This document shows positions 1 to 7,271 of a DNA stretch of 20,599 nucleotides, piece after piece. The stretch lies in assembly GCF_947253055.1 (NCBI RefSeq), contig NZ_CAMXYE010000016.1:1-20599 (forward strand), written 5' to 3'. A program made the translations under genes and the position numbers. A model generated the notes under the pieces. That model was not told the origin of the DNA and made no database searches. It worked only from the letters and a program-made list of their open reading frames with translations. The DNA is from an uncultured Arcanobacterium sp. Its GTDB lineage: Bacteria > Actinomycetota > Actinomycetes > Actinomycetales > Actinomycetaceae. How positions within the stretch are numbered: the first letter of the stretch is position 1; the number at the start of each line of letters is the position of its first letter.

Positions 1-674
1 CGGAAAGCCCCCAAGAAACGCCCGCCTGCGAATTCTAATTGCCGTTTCTGCTGCAGGCGTGCCAACCCGGCCAATACTGCTTCTTCCTCTTCTGGGCGCA
101 CCCACCGGAGAAATTCTTTCTGCATTTTCGCCAGGTAAGCGCGCGGTACTCCCGGCACTTCTTCCATCGGCACCACGCTTTCTTTACTCTGCTGCAGTGC
201 CATCTCTATTTCTGGTTTCTGCAATTCGGCATCCGTAAAGCAGTAGTGGAAATCATCTACAATCTCCAGCCGCCCAGGAAACTCTAAATCGAGCATTTCC
301 GATAGCTCTATTCCCGGTGTGGGCTGCTCTGATTGCTGATAGCTAGCGCCAGCTGCTAGTGCTAAACCGTGGCGTAAACGATCCGCCAGATCCAAAGCGG
401 CATTTCCGGATTGCATCACCGTCTGTAAAGCAATCAACAGTTTTCCATCACTGCGGCGCATAGCGGCGGCTAATTTCGGCAATTGCGTCACAAAGAAAAA
501 CTCTTCTTCCCCGTAGGCGTTGCTAGTCTTAGCTGGCAGCATCGCGGCAGGAAGAATTTCCCGCATAGCTACTAGCTCTGCTTCTTGCGACAAATCCGCA
601 AAAGGGCGAGCTACGAATTTGATCCGCACCCGCTGCGGCTTTTCACTGCGGTTCCGGCGGCTTTTCTTTCCCAT
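1..674 (-). CDS. DUF5926 family protein (3' part beyond the window)
   Basis: An open frame runs leftwards from ATG at 674-672 to the window edge (224 codons, no stop), so the C-terminus is missing. The product starts MGKKSRRNRSEKPQRVRIKF and continues with RPFADLSQEAELVAMREILP, the basic start and Arg-Pro-Phe motif I recognise from the actinobacterial DUF5926 family; members are about 300 aa. No function is established for the family, and I see no membrane segment or catalytic motif. A GGAG ribosome site lies 5-8 nt upstream of the ATG (near 680-684). The gene is downstream of upp on the same strand with a 68-nt gap that holds a hairpin (692-723), so the two may be co-transcribed. Family call from memory of the N-terminal pattern. 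Confidence 0.8.
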   Translation of the reverse strand, partial: MGKKSRRNRSEKPQRVRIKFVARPFADLSQEAELVAMREILPAAMLPAKTSNAYGEEEFFFVTQLPKLAAAMRRSDGKLLIALQTVMQSGNAALDLADRLRHGLALAAGASYQQSEQPTPGIELSEMLDLEFPGRLEIVDDFHYCFTDAELQKPEIEMALQQSKESVVPMEEVPGVPRAYLAKMQKEFLRWVRPEEEEAVLAGLARLQQKRQLEFAGGRFLGAF

Positions 675-691
675 ATTTCTCCAATTACTAG

Positions 692-723
692 GCAGGCGCG
701 TCAGTCCACACTGCCGCGCCTGC
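692..723 (-). other. Inverted repeat between upp and the DUF5926 gene
   Basis: GCAGGCGCG (692-700) pairs perfectly with CGCGCCTGC (715-723), and an inner CAG/CTG can extend the stem after one mismatch. In the direction of upp transcription the stem is not followed by a U-tract, so it is not a good intrinsic terminator. It could be a processing or partial-termination hairpin that separates upp from the next gene. Confidence 0.5.
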
Positions 724-742
724 AGAGTTTATTTAGGTAATT

Positions 743-1381
743 TTAATCGATTATGCCGTAGAGGCGGTCGCCCGCATCGCCCAGACCCGGCACAATAAAG
801 CCGTGCTCATTTAAGCTCGGATCTACTGCCGCGACGATTATCTTTACATCTCCGCGATCGCCAATATGCTTTTCGAGCGTTTCGAGGCCTTCCGTAGCGG
901 CTAAAATGCAAATCGCCGTCACATCTTTCGCCCCGCGCTCTAGTAAGTAGTCAATAGAGGCGATTAAGGTGTGGCCGGTGGCGAGCATCGGATCTAATAC
1001 AAAGCACTGCCGGTCGGTTAGATCGTCCGGAAGCCGATTAGCGTAGGTGACCGCTTCCAGAGTCGTCTCATCGCGGCGCAACCCTAAAAATCCTACTTCC
1101 GCAGTAGGCATTAAATGCGTCATACCGTCGAGCATTCCTAAACCGGCACGTAAAATCGGCACCACGATCGGGCGAGGATCCGCCAGTCGGGTGCCGGTGA
1201 TAGGAGCTATAGGAGTTTCGATATCTACTGGTACCGTCTCCACGTTGCGAGTAGATTCGTAAGCCAGCAAAGTAATTAGTTCTCCTACGAGCTGGCGAAA
1301 TATCGTGGATGGAGTGTTTTTATCGCGTAATACAGTGAGCTTATGAGCTACGAGGGGGTGATCAATTACCGTAAGTTTCAT
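743..1381 (-). CDS. upp: Uracil phosphoribosyltransferase
   Basis: Converts uracil and PRPP to UMP in cytosolic pyrimidine salvage. The 212-aa product has normal family length. Visible motifs: VPILRAGLGM (about 74-83), the PRPP-binding loop LDPMLATGHTL (129-139) and the C-terminal uracil-binding segment GLGDAGDRLYG (199-209). ATG at 1381 is the only sensible start; no good Shine-Dalgarno precedes it, but TAGATT (1388-1393) ends exactly 6 nt before the ATG, which suggests a leaderless transcript. It is divergent from the deaminase gene tadA with 49 nt between the starts; this pairing with a tRNA deaminase is common in Actinobacteria. Confidence 0.97.
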   Translation of the reverse strand: MKLTVIDHPLVAHKLTVLRDKNTPSTIFRQLVGELITLLAYESTRNVETVPVDIETPIAPITGTRLADPRPIVVPILRAGLGMLDGMTHLMPTAEVGFLGLRRDETTLEAVTYANRLPDDLTDRQCFVLDPMLATGHTLIASIDYLLERGAKDVTAICILAATEGLETLEKHIGDRGDVKIIVAAVDPSLNEHGFIVPGLGDAGDRLYGIID

Positions 1382-1387
1382 ACTTCT

Positions 1388-1396
1388 AATCTACCG
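1388..1396 (-). promoter_or_regulatory. Putative -10 element for leaderless upp transcript
   Basis: On the minus strand CGGTAGATT is followed by exactly 6 nt and then the upp ATG. TAGATT fits the TAnnnT form of a -10 box, which would put +1 at or next to the start codon. No clear -35 box is seen. The same nonamer at the same distance precedes the ctpE-like gene (4613-4621). Confidence 0.45.
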
Positions 1397-1430
1397 TTTT
1401 CTAAAGTCGAAATGGTAATAGGATAAAGAT

Positions 1431-1889
1431 GTGCAGAAAAATGAAAGCCAGTTCATGAAAAAGGCGCTCGCGCTGAGTGAAGAATCGATAGCGAGCGGCG
1501 ATGTGCCGGTAGGGGCGCTGGTGGTAGATGCAGCTGGCGAAATAATCGGTTGTGGTTTCAATACTCGGGAGCGAGATGCTGATCCGGTGGGGCATGCGGA
1601 AATAAATGCTTTACGTGCCGCAGCTGCACGAAAAGGGAATTGGAATTTAAGTGGCTGCACTCTAGTGGTCACGCTGGAGCCGTGTACGATGTGTGCCGGA
1701 GCAATTCTCAATGCGCGTATTTCCCGCGTAATTTTCGGGGCTTGGGACGCAAAAGCGGGAGCGGCTGGTTCTATTCGAGATGTATTGCGCGATGCGCGGT
1801 TGCCGCAACAAGTCGAAGTGATTGGCGGAGTGGAAGAAAATATAGCCGCTAATCAGCTCCGGCAATGGTTTGCCGAAAATTTGCGTTAA
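1431..1889 (+). CDS. tadA: tRNA-specific adenosine deaminase (tadA, tRNA A34 deaminase)
   Basis: Zinc-dependent deaminase expected to convert adenosine-34 of tRNA-Arg(ACG) to inosine. The 152-aa product has the complete catalytic set: HAE at 55-57 (zinc ligand His55, proton shuttle Glu57) and PCTMC with zinc ligands Cys85 and Cys88, followed by the ARISRVIFGAWDAKAGAAGS segment typical of TadA. Length is normal. GTG at 1431 is chosen because AGGA (1420-1423) sits 7 nt upstream; an internal ATG at 1455 would leave a shorter N-terminus. tRNA-Ser follows 67 nt downstream. A generic nucleoside deaminase is the alternative, but the motif context favours the tRNA enzyme. It is unrelated to the pilus ATPase TadA at 19208. 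Confidence 0.93.
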   Translation: MQKNESQFMKKALALSEESIASGDVPVGALVVDAAGEIIGCGFNTRERDADPVGHAEINALRAAAARKGNWNLSGCTLVVTLEPCTMCAGAILNARISRVIFGAWDAKAGAAGSIRDVLRDARLPQQVEVIGGVEENIAANQLRQWFAENLR

Positions 1890-1927
1890 AAATTTCATTT
1901 GGGAAGCGGGGAAAATTTAGGTAAACT

Positions 1928-1933
1928 TATACT
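1928..1933 (+). promoter_or_regulatory. Possible -10 box for tRNA-Ser
   Basis: TATACT lies 23 nt upstream of the first base of the mature tRNA. A matching -35 box is not evident, so the call rests on the hexamer and its distance. Confidence 0.3.
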
Positions 1934-1956
1934 CCGCACTAGGATTTACTAGTTTA

Positions 1957-2045
1957 GGTGACGTGTCCGAGCGGCCGAAGGTGCAGCACTCGAAATGCTG
2001 TGTGGTTAATAGCCACCGTGGGTTCAAATCCCACCGTCACCGCCA
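1957..2045 (+). tRNA. tRNA-Ser (anticodon CGA, reads UCG)
   Basis: A full class II cloverleaf can be drawn. The acceptor GGTGACG (1957-1963) pairs with CGTCACC (2035-2041). The anticodon stem CAGCA/TGCTG (1984-1988/1996-2000) encloses loop CTCGAAA with anticodon CGA at 1991-1993. The long variable arm is diagnostic for serine, and the T-arm contains GGTTCAAATCC. The discriminator G2042 is followed by an encoded CCA (2043-2045). A strong terminator begins 5 nt later. Confidence 0.97.
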
Positions 2046-2049
2046 TTAG

Positions 2050-2080
2050 CCCCGCTGAATCGTTGATTTAGCGGGGTTTT
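2050..2080 (+). terminator. Intrinsic terminator of tRNA-Ser
   Basis: CCCCGCTGAATC (2050-2061) pairs with GATTTAGCGGGG (2065-2076): 12 pairs including one G-U, with a 3-nt loop, followed directly by TTTT (2077-2080). Confidence 0.9.
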
Positions 2081-2374
2081 CGCTTATATAGCAACGTTTT
2101 AAGCTACGCTATCTTATAAAATTAGTCAGTGTATGTTCTAAATATTGGGAATTTTTGACATTATTCCGACATTTTAAAAACCACACAGAAAAGAAAACTA
2201 CATCATGCGCCGAAAAATAAAACCCTTGTATTAGAAAAACGGAGAAAGAAAAGATATCTATAAAGTTTGCCGGTATAGAGGGCATAGAGATAGAGAATAT
2301 GCGGTAAAGTTTTAGAAAAAGAAAAGCGGGAAGATTTTTGTATCTACTTTTTATCCGATTGATAGGGGGCGATA
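2081..2374. other. AT-rich, purine-rich non-coding gap
   Basis: About 290 nt without a convincing gene. The plus strand is clearly purine-rich from about 2181 to 2340, with runs such as GAAAAGAAAA and a cluster of ATAGAG words near 2255-2300. A TTGACA hexamer at 2155-2160 has no -10 box at the proper distance. The segment reads as the leader and promoter region of the 102-aa gene downstream; I see no RNA gene in it. Confidence 0.5.
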
Positions 2375-2683
2375 ATGGAAAAGCCTTGGAACAATCCTCA
2401 GATGTACATGGATTTTACGCGGCGTTTTATCGACCTCATGTTCTCTAAAAAATTTATAGATGAAGAGTATTACGATTTTATCGTAACCGCTTTAAATGAT
2501 GCCGGGGGTTCTGTAGCTTTTGGCAATCTTTGCGGACAGCTCGAATCTGATATTAAAGCTGGCCGGGCAGAAATCCCTGCAGAATTTTTAGACGAATTCA
2601 AACTATACGGCATGGAACTAGATGCTGACACTACTGAATGGATTCTTGAACTACAAGAAGCCGCCCAGAAACATAAACAGTAG
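2375..2683 (+). CDS. Unrecognised 102-aa acidic protein
   Basis: I do not recognise this product. It is soluble, acidic and apparently helical, starting MEKPWNNPQMYMDFTRRFID, with one cysteine (NLCGQ) and no signal peptide or membrane segment. Evidence that it is real: a GGGGG ribosome site (2365-2369) 5 nt before the ATG, normal codon composition for the window, and a hairpin after the stop. It stands alone, with about 290 nt of AT-rich DNA upstream and about 230 nt before the next gene. Its stop codon forms part of a perfect 16-bp palindrome. A lineage-restricted gene beside a tRNA could have been acquired, but nothing in the sequence proves that. Confidence 0.75.
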   Translation: MEKPWNNPQMYMDFTRRFIDLMFSKKFIDEEYYDFIVTALNDAGGSVAFGNLCGQLESDIKAGRAEIPAEFLDEFKLYGMELDADTTEWILELQEAAQKHKQ

Positions 2684-2696
2684 ATAATATTATCTA
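2681..2696. repeat. Perfect 16-bp palindrome over a stop codon
   Basis: TAGATAATATTATCTA is its own reverse complement; its first three bases are the stop codon of the 102-aa gene. It could be a protein-binding site or an RNA hairpin that protects the transcript end. Confidence 0.6.
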
Positions 2697-2708
2697 AATA
2701 ATCTTTAA

Positions 2709-2734
2709 CCCCTTTCGCTTTTGGAGCGAAGGGG
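2709..2734 (+). terminator. Probable terminator hairpin after the 102-aa gene
   Basis: CCCCTTTCGCT pairs with AGCGAAGGGG with one bulged T (2709-2719 with 2725-2734). The downstream sequence CTGCTTTGAA is only weakly T-rich, so efficiency is uncertain. Confidence 0.5.
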
Positions 2735-2831
2735 CTGCTTTGAATACAGATAGCTGGCGGAGCACTGTTTTTATGCCTAAAATAGCCTTTGTGCACTTTG
2801 ATAAGCATAGGGTAGTTTTATGTTTAATCTT

Positions 2832-2837
2832 TATAAT
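2832..2837 (+). promoter_or_regulatory. Possible -10 box for the mogA-like gene
   Basis: A perfect TATAAT lies 77 nt before the ATG of the downstream gene in the only gap that could hold its promoter. No -35 box at 16-18 nt is seen. Confidence 0.35.
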
Positions 2838-2914
2838 GCCTAGAAGTGGGCAAACTACGTAGTAGGTAAATTAGAAATAGTCAAAGAGGTACAACTGCCC
2901 GAAGGGAGAGGGAA

Positions 2915-3460
2915 ATGAGCGAAAAAACGAGCGGAAAAATTACGGCGGCGGTAATAGTAGTTTCGGATGCAAAATTCGGGGAAATAGAAGCGAAGGAATT
3001 TGGGCAGAACTCAGAGCAAAAGAATGCGATTGGCCTGCACACGGTACGTATCCTGGAAGAAGCCGGGGTAGAAGTGGTGTACAAAGCTACTTCGAGCGAC
3101 GACGTGCGGGAAATATCAGAAGCGGTGCAGACAGCTGCTTATAACGAAGTTGATTTGATTTTTACTACCGGTGGCACCGGCATTTCGGCGCAAGATTATA
3201 CGGCGCGCGCAATGGATCCGTTGCTACGTTTCGATATCCCCGGAATTGCGGAGCAAATTCGCCAGCGAGGTGTGGAAAATGGTTATCCACAGGCTATTCT
3301 CAGCCGCGGGCGCGCCGGAGTGCTGGTATCAGGGCGGCACCGCACTTTGGTGGTAAACGCCAGTGGAAATATAGCGGGAGTAGACGACGCTCTGGCCGTA
3401 TTGCTTCCTATTTTGGAATATGCCGTAGAAGAAATGCGGGAAACGCCTATCGGAGAATAG
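2915..3460 (+). CDS. MogA/MoaB-family molybdenum cofactor biosynthesis protein
   Basis: Family members adenylylate molybdopterin before metal insertion. The 181-aa product has the MoCF_biosynth fold motifs: N-terminal VIVVSDA (13-19), TTGGTGIS (84-91) with the conserved Asp94 in the AQDYT segment, and LSRGRAGV (129-136). At the usual Leu-Pro-Gly-Ser position near the C-terminus it reads VNASGN (147-152), a departure from the common consensus. A strong purine-rich ribosome site (AGGGAGAGG, about 2903-2911) precedes ATG 2915. No other cofactor or molybdoenzyme gene is in the window, so it appears to be a single-gene unit. Whether it works as MogA or MoaB cannot be decided here. Confidence 0.88.
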   Translation: MSEKTSGKITAAVIVVSDAKFGEIEAKEFGQNSEQKNAIGLHTVRILEEAGVEVVYKATSSDDVREISEAVQTAAYNEVDLIFTTGGTGISAQDYTARAMDPLLRFDIPGIAEQIRQRGVENGYPQAILSRGRAGVLVSGRHRTLVVNASGNIAGVDDALAVLLPILEYAVEEMRETPIGE

Positions 3461-3841
3461 GCGTCGGTTTGAAGCTTGGAGCTGCGAGCTGCAAACTGAG
3501 AGCTGCGAGCGGCAAGCTTCGAGTTTTGAGTTTCGAGTAAAACTCGCTTTATTAAAGAGAATTTCCCCTGCTAGTTCGAAAATAAACTGTAAATTAAGTT
3601 ATTTTTTGCTTTCGTAAATAAATTTTCCGGATGCTTTATTTTGGTGCCCAGCCGAAACTTTTCACCGAAAGTCAAGGGAAAACGGCTTGAGTTGCTGCGC
3701 ACAAATTTTCTGCCACTTTCTCTTCTGGGCGCCGTAGGCCCTATGCCCGCTTATTTGGATTTTTTCTAGGTATATTATTGGGATATTGGTTTTGCAATTT
3801 TACAATGCGGTATTTTGGGAAATTTTAAGGAGAATCTGAAT
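3461..3841. other. Non-coding gap with repeat cluster at its left end
   Basis: 380 nt separate the mogA-like gene from the regulator gene. The first 85 nt hold a 21-bp imperfect repeat and hairpins (separate entry). The rest is AT-rich on its left, has a short GC-rich patch near 3727-3750, and ends in an AT-rich stretch with TATATTAT (3771-3778) about 65 nt before the regulator start, a possible -10 region without a clear -35. No ORF with a ribosome site is seen. Confidence 0.5.
3471..3546 (+). repeat. 21-bp imperfect tandem repeats with inverted repeats
   Basis: GAGCTGCGAGC occurs at 3479-3489 and again at 3500-3510, a period of 21, and a diverged third unit starts with GAG at 3521. GAAGCTTG (3471-3478) is repeated inverted as CAAGCTTC (3513-3520), and CGAGTTTT (3520-3527) pairs with AAAACTCG (3539-3546). 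The second hairpin followed by CTTTATT could act as a weak terminator for the mogA-like gene. Confidence 0.65.
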
Positions 3842-4576
3842 ATGTCTAGCGTGCCCCCTCCGGCAGCAGCAAATGAGATGCTCGAGACAGTCGCTCGCCT
3901 TTCTACTGCTCAGCAGGCTATGCTCTCCTATTTGGCAAATTTTACGCGCCCAATCACAATCGCAGAAATAGCAGAACGGCAGAATCTGCACCACAATTCC
4001 GTGCGCGAAAGTATCGATTCTCTCTACGCCGCTGGGCTCGTGAGCCGTAAAAAAATTGATAGTCCTGGGCGCGGCCGCCCGTCGTGGGGGTATTTCTCTA
4101 TCGCGCCGCAGAATGACGTAGTAAACGGAGCCTATATTTCGCGCTTCATGAAAGCAGTGAGCGAAATGATTTCCACCGGGGATAATCCGCAGGAAAAAGC
4201 CTATGCTTTGGGAGCGGCCTGGGGAAGTACCATGCGCGGGCTGATTCATAAAGAAATAGACTACCGTGTGGATACTGGGCAGGAGTATTCCAAACTCACT
4301 CGCACTCAGCGTATGGCGGTAGTGCGTTCACTGCTCTCTGCGGCTGGGCATGCCGCCGTCATAAAAGAGGGCACGGAAAATATCTTGCAGATGCATGCTT
4401 GCCCCTTCTTGGATACTGATGGCACTATTAATCCGCTTATCTGCGAAGTACATCGGGGGCAACTGGTGCGGTTGGTCGAAGATATGAGTGAAGAGAGAGA
4501 AAACGCGGCCCTATTTCCGTGTATTCGTTCGGGAATTTGCGAGGTACATTTACACGAGAATTCCTCTGTGGAGTAA
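3842..4576 (+). CDS. Winged-helix transcriptional regulator with C-terminal cysteine cluster (COG2345-like)
   Basis: A 244-aa cytosolic DNA-binding protein. ATG 3842 is preferred over the upstream in-frame TTG 3815 because AAGGAG (3827-3832) sits 9 nt before it. Residues about 36-85 form a winged helix (ITIAEIAERQNLHHNSVRES, then the GRGRPSWGYF wing). The C-terminal half has HACPF (Cys187), ICEVH (Cys201), FPC (Cys227) and GIC (Cys233), resembling the family that includes SufR-type iron-sulfur regulators. Spacing is C-x13-C-x25-C-x5-C, so the ligand is uncertain: an Fe-S cluster or zinc. It lies 51 nt upstream of a cation-transporting ATPase on the same strand, suggesting it may control that gene, although the ATPase seems to have its own promoter. 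Confidence 0.85.
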   Translation: MSSVPPPAAANEMLETVARLSTAQQAMLSYLANFTRPITIAEIAERQNLHHNSVRESIDSLYAAGLVSRKKIDSPGRGRPSWGYFSIAPQNDVVNGAYISRFMKAVSEMISTGDNPQEKAYALGAAWGSTMRGLIHKEIDYRVDTGQEYSKLTRTQRMAVVRSLLSAAGHAAVIKEGTENILQMHACPFLDTDGTINPLICEVHRGQLVRLVEDMSEERENAALFPCIRSGICEVHLHENSSVE

Positions 4577-4612
4577 GCTCTCTAATACTCTGTGTGTTCC
4601 AGAGGTGTTTTG

Positions 4613-4621
4613 CGGTAGATT
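4613..4621 (+). promoter_or_regulatory. Putative -10 element for leaderless ctpE-like transcript
   Basis: CGGTAGATT is followed by exactly 6 nt (TGTGTT) and then the GTG start at 4628. There is no Shine-Dalgarno at a usable distance; AGAGGTG at 4601-4607 is 20 nt away. This matches the arrangement before upp. Confidence 0.45.
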
Positions 4622-4627
4622 TGTGTT

Positions 4628-7093
4628 GTGAGCAAGTCTGATTCCGCTGTAGATTACGCTGCTACCGGTTTGAGTACAGCGCAAGTGCGCGCGCGTGCCG
4701 CCGCCGGGAAGCGGAATGTTTTGCCGCCGCGCGGAGGTAAAAGTTTTTGGAATATCGTGCGTACCAACGTCTTTACCCGCATTAACGCGATTCTTGGCGT
4801 ACTTTTTTTGATGGTAATCAGCACTGGGTCTTGGATAAACTCTGCTTTCGGTCTACTTATCATCGTCAATTCGGTAATTGGTGCGGTACAAGAATTTCGG
4901 GCGCGCCGCACCCTCGCTTCGCTTTCCATAATCGGTGCGGAGCAGCCACTCGTCGTGCGGGATGGGGAGTGCCGCCCGTGTGCGCAAGAAGATCTAGTGA
5001 TTGACGATGTGATTGTGCTACAACCAGGTAGCCAAGTGGTAGTAGATGGGCAGGTGCTGAGCGCCGACTACTTAGCGATGGACGAATCCCTCCTTACTGG
5101 GGAGAGCGCGGAAGTGGAGAAAAAAGCAGGAGATGCTATCTACTCCGGTTCTTTTGTGGCGGCGGGTACCGGGCGCTATCGGGTGCAAAAAGTAGGGGCT
5201 GATTCCTATGCGGCGCGTTTGACGGCGCAGGCAGCGAAATTTTCTCTCGATAAATCTCAGTTGCAGGCGGGTATAGACAGCATTTTGAAATATATTACGT
5301 GGATTCTCATCCCCGTAGGGATATTCACCGTAATTTCGCAAGCCGGATTTCTTGGAAATAATTGGCGGGCGCTGGTGCTCGCTATTACAGGTGCTTTAGT
5401 GCCAATGGTGCCAGAAGGTCTAGTGCTCATTACCTCTACGGCTTTCGCGCTGGGAATTATTCGCCTCGGCAAACGCAAATGCCTAGTGCAAGAGTTACCC
5501 GCTATTGAAGGTTTGGCGCGAGTCGATATAGTCTGCGCTGATAAGACGGGTACTTTAACTGCGGCAGAGCTGGAATTCGCCGAAATGAAAATTATTGGGG
5601 CCGAGCCAGCGGAAAAACTTAAATCGGAAATAGCGCAGCTAGTTTGGGCAGATCCCGCCCCAAATTCCACGATAAAAGCTCTGCGGGAGGCCTTTCCCTG
5701 CCCCGCAGAACTGTGGGAGGTGCGCGGGCGCAAAGTCTTTAATTCGCGTGATAAGTGGTCGGGAGTAGTTTTTTCCGAAGCGATAGGCGAGGAATCTAGC
5801 TCCGAAGTGCCGAGCACTTTGCCAGCTACTTCCGGTATTTCCGTTCTTCACCGCACTTTTCTCCTCGGAGCGCCCGATATTTTAGATGCGGCGGGTACAT
5901 ATCGCAGCTATTGGGAGCCAGCCGCCGCCCAAGGGTTACGGGTATTACTCTTAGGTGAGAGCAGTGCAGATTTAGAGAATGAAAATACGGCTGGCAGCGC
6001 GCTACCGCCGCTGCGCGCGCGGGCGGTACTTATTCTGCGGCAGAAGATTCGCCCCGACGCCGCCGCGACTCTGGATTTTTTCCGCCAGCAAGGCGTGGAG
6101 ATAAAAGTAATTTCTGGAGATAACGCCGTCTCCGTGGCGGCGGTAGCGCGCCGGCTCGGAATGGGAGAAGTCGCAGCGATAGATACGCGGGAGCTCGCAC
6201 CGGATGAATTGGCCGCGAAAGTTGAGCAGAACCAGATATTTGGCCGGGTGCGCCCGGCGCAGAAACAAGAAATGGTGCGGGCGCTCCAAAAAGCGGGGCA
6301 TACGGTAGCGATGACCGGCGACGGAGTGAATGACGTCTTAGCTCTGAAGGATGCCGATATCAGTATCGCCATGGGGAATGGCTCCTCAGCTGCCCGCACC
6401 GTGGCAAAAATAGTATTACTCGATAATCGCTTTGCGACGCTCCCGTATGTGGTGGCCGAAGGAAGAAGAGTGATCGGCAATATCGAGCGAGTGGCAAAAC
6501 TTTTTTTGACGAAAACCGTCTACTCTGCCTTGCTGGCAACGCTAGTAATTTTCGCCGGAGTACCTTTTCCTTTTCAGCCTATACACGTGACCATTACCGG
6601 TTGGTTCACGATTGGCATTCCGGCTTTTATCTTGGCACTTCCCGTTAATAATCAGCGGGCGCGCCCAGGATTCACGCGGCGCGTGCTCGCCTTTTCGTTC
6701 CCTGCCGGTGTGGCGGTGGCAAGCGCAGCTTTCTTTACCTATATTGGGGTGCGGGCGCAGCAGAGCGCCATGACTCCGCAGTTGCTTATGCAGGCTTCCA
6801 CAGCAGCCTTAGCGGCACTTATCATCTCAGCCACTTGGGTGCTGGTACAAGTGGCTCGGCCGTGGCAGCTGTGGAAAGTTTTGCTTATTTTATTGCCGCT
6901 GATTTTTTATTCGATTATTTTTACGTGGAGTTTTACGCAGCAGATCTTCCATTTAGATTCCACGAATTTATCTTTTATGCTGTGCGGATTAGCGGGCGGA
7001 GTAGGTGGAATAGTGCTGCTTGAGCTGCTGTGTGGAATAAAAAAGATTTGGAATAAGCGGTTAAAAAATCAACAAAAAGTAAGTGTACCCTAA
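4628..7093 (+). CDS. ctpE: CtpE-like P-type cation-transporting ATPase
   Basis: An 821-aa integral membrane pump. The actuator loop has LLTGES (155-160). The M4 motif VPMVPEGL (258-265) is typical of the CtpE group. The phosphorylated Asp305 lies in DKTGTL (305-310), nucleotide-binding KWSG is at 376-379, and the hinge TGDGVND (563-569) is followed by LKDADISIAMGNGSSAARTV. Membrane segments are near 52-66, 73-88, 222-238 and 247-280, with more after about 630. Mycobacterial CtpE has been linked to calcium uptake; calcium is therefore the best guess for the substrate, by family only. N-terminal GLSTAQVRARAAAGKRN is the usual cation-ATPase start. A strong terminator follows at 7272. It lacks heavy-metal-binding domains and a CPC motif. 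Confidence 0.93.
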   Translation: MSKSDSAVDYAATGLSTAQVRARAAAGKRNVLPPRGGKSFWNIVRTNVFTRINAILGVLFLMVISTGSWINSAFGLLIIVNSVIGAVQEFRARRTLASLSIIGAEQPLVVRDGECRPCAQEDLVIDDVIVLQPGSQVVVDGQVLSADYLAMDESLLTGESAEVEKKAGDAIYSGSFVAAGTGRYRVQKVGADSYAARLTAQAAKFSLDKSQLQAGIDSILKYITWILIPVGIFTVISQAGFLGNNWRALVLAITGALVPMVPEGLVLITSTAFALGIIRLGKRKCLVQELPAIEGLARVDIVCADKTGTLTAAELEFAEMKIIGAEPAEKLKSEIAQLVWADPAPNSTIKALREAFPCPAELWEVRGRKVFNSRDKWSGVVFSEAIGEESSSEVPSTLPATSGISVLHRTFLLGAPDILDAAGTYRSYWEPAAAQGLRVLLLGESSADLENENTAGSALPPLRARAVLILRQKIRPDAAATLDFFRQQGVEIKVISGDNAVSVAAVARRLGMGEVAAIDTRELAPDELAAKVEQNQIFGRVRPAQKQEMVRALQKAGHTVAMTGDGVNDVLALKDADISIAMGNGSSAARTVAKIVLLDNRFATLPYVVAEGRRVIGNIERVAKLFLTKTVYSALLATLVIFAGVPFPFQPIHVTITGWFTIGIPAFILALPVNNQRARPGFTRRVLAFSFPAGVAVASAAFFTYIGVRAQQSAMTPQLLMQASTAALAALIISATWVLVQVARPWQLWKVLLILLPLIFYSIIFTWSFTQQIFHLDSTNLSFMLCGLAGGVGGIVLLELLCGIKKIWNKRLKNQQKVSVP

Positions 7094-7234
7094 GTCTAGA
7101 CATCTGCGCAGTTAATTAATAGAATCATTATCGAGAACGCTTCCTGGGATAGCGGAGATATTTGTAGAAGTGCAAATAGAGTTTTTCTTGAATCCAGGGA
7201 AGTTTCTTCCTCATTGAATACTAAAATGAATAGG

Positions 7235-7263
7235 CAATATTGGAATTAGTGCCTCCAATATTG
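7235..7263 (+). repeat. Perfect 10-bp inverted repeat (RNA hairpin)
   Basis: CAATATTGGA (7235-7244) pairs with TCCAATATTG (7254-7263) around a 9-nt loop. TTTCCCC follows. It stands 8 nt before a stronger GC-rich terminator stem. Confidence 0.7.
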
Positions 7264-7271
7264 TTTCCCCT

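Noticed and set aside
2205..2234. Small ORF MRRKIKPLY in the AT-rich gap
   Set aside because: Nine codons, no ribosome site, biased only by local A-richness.
1957..2900. Integrated element at tRNA-Ser
   Set aside because: No repeat of the tRNA 3' end, no integrase and no transposase can be seen; only one orphan gene lies downstream.
3815..3841. TTG 3815 as start of the regulator gene
   Set aside because: The AAGGAG ribosome site would lie inside the coding sequence; ATG 3842 fits it.
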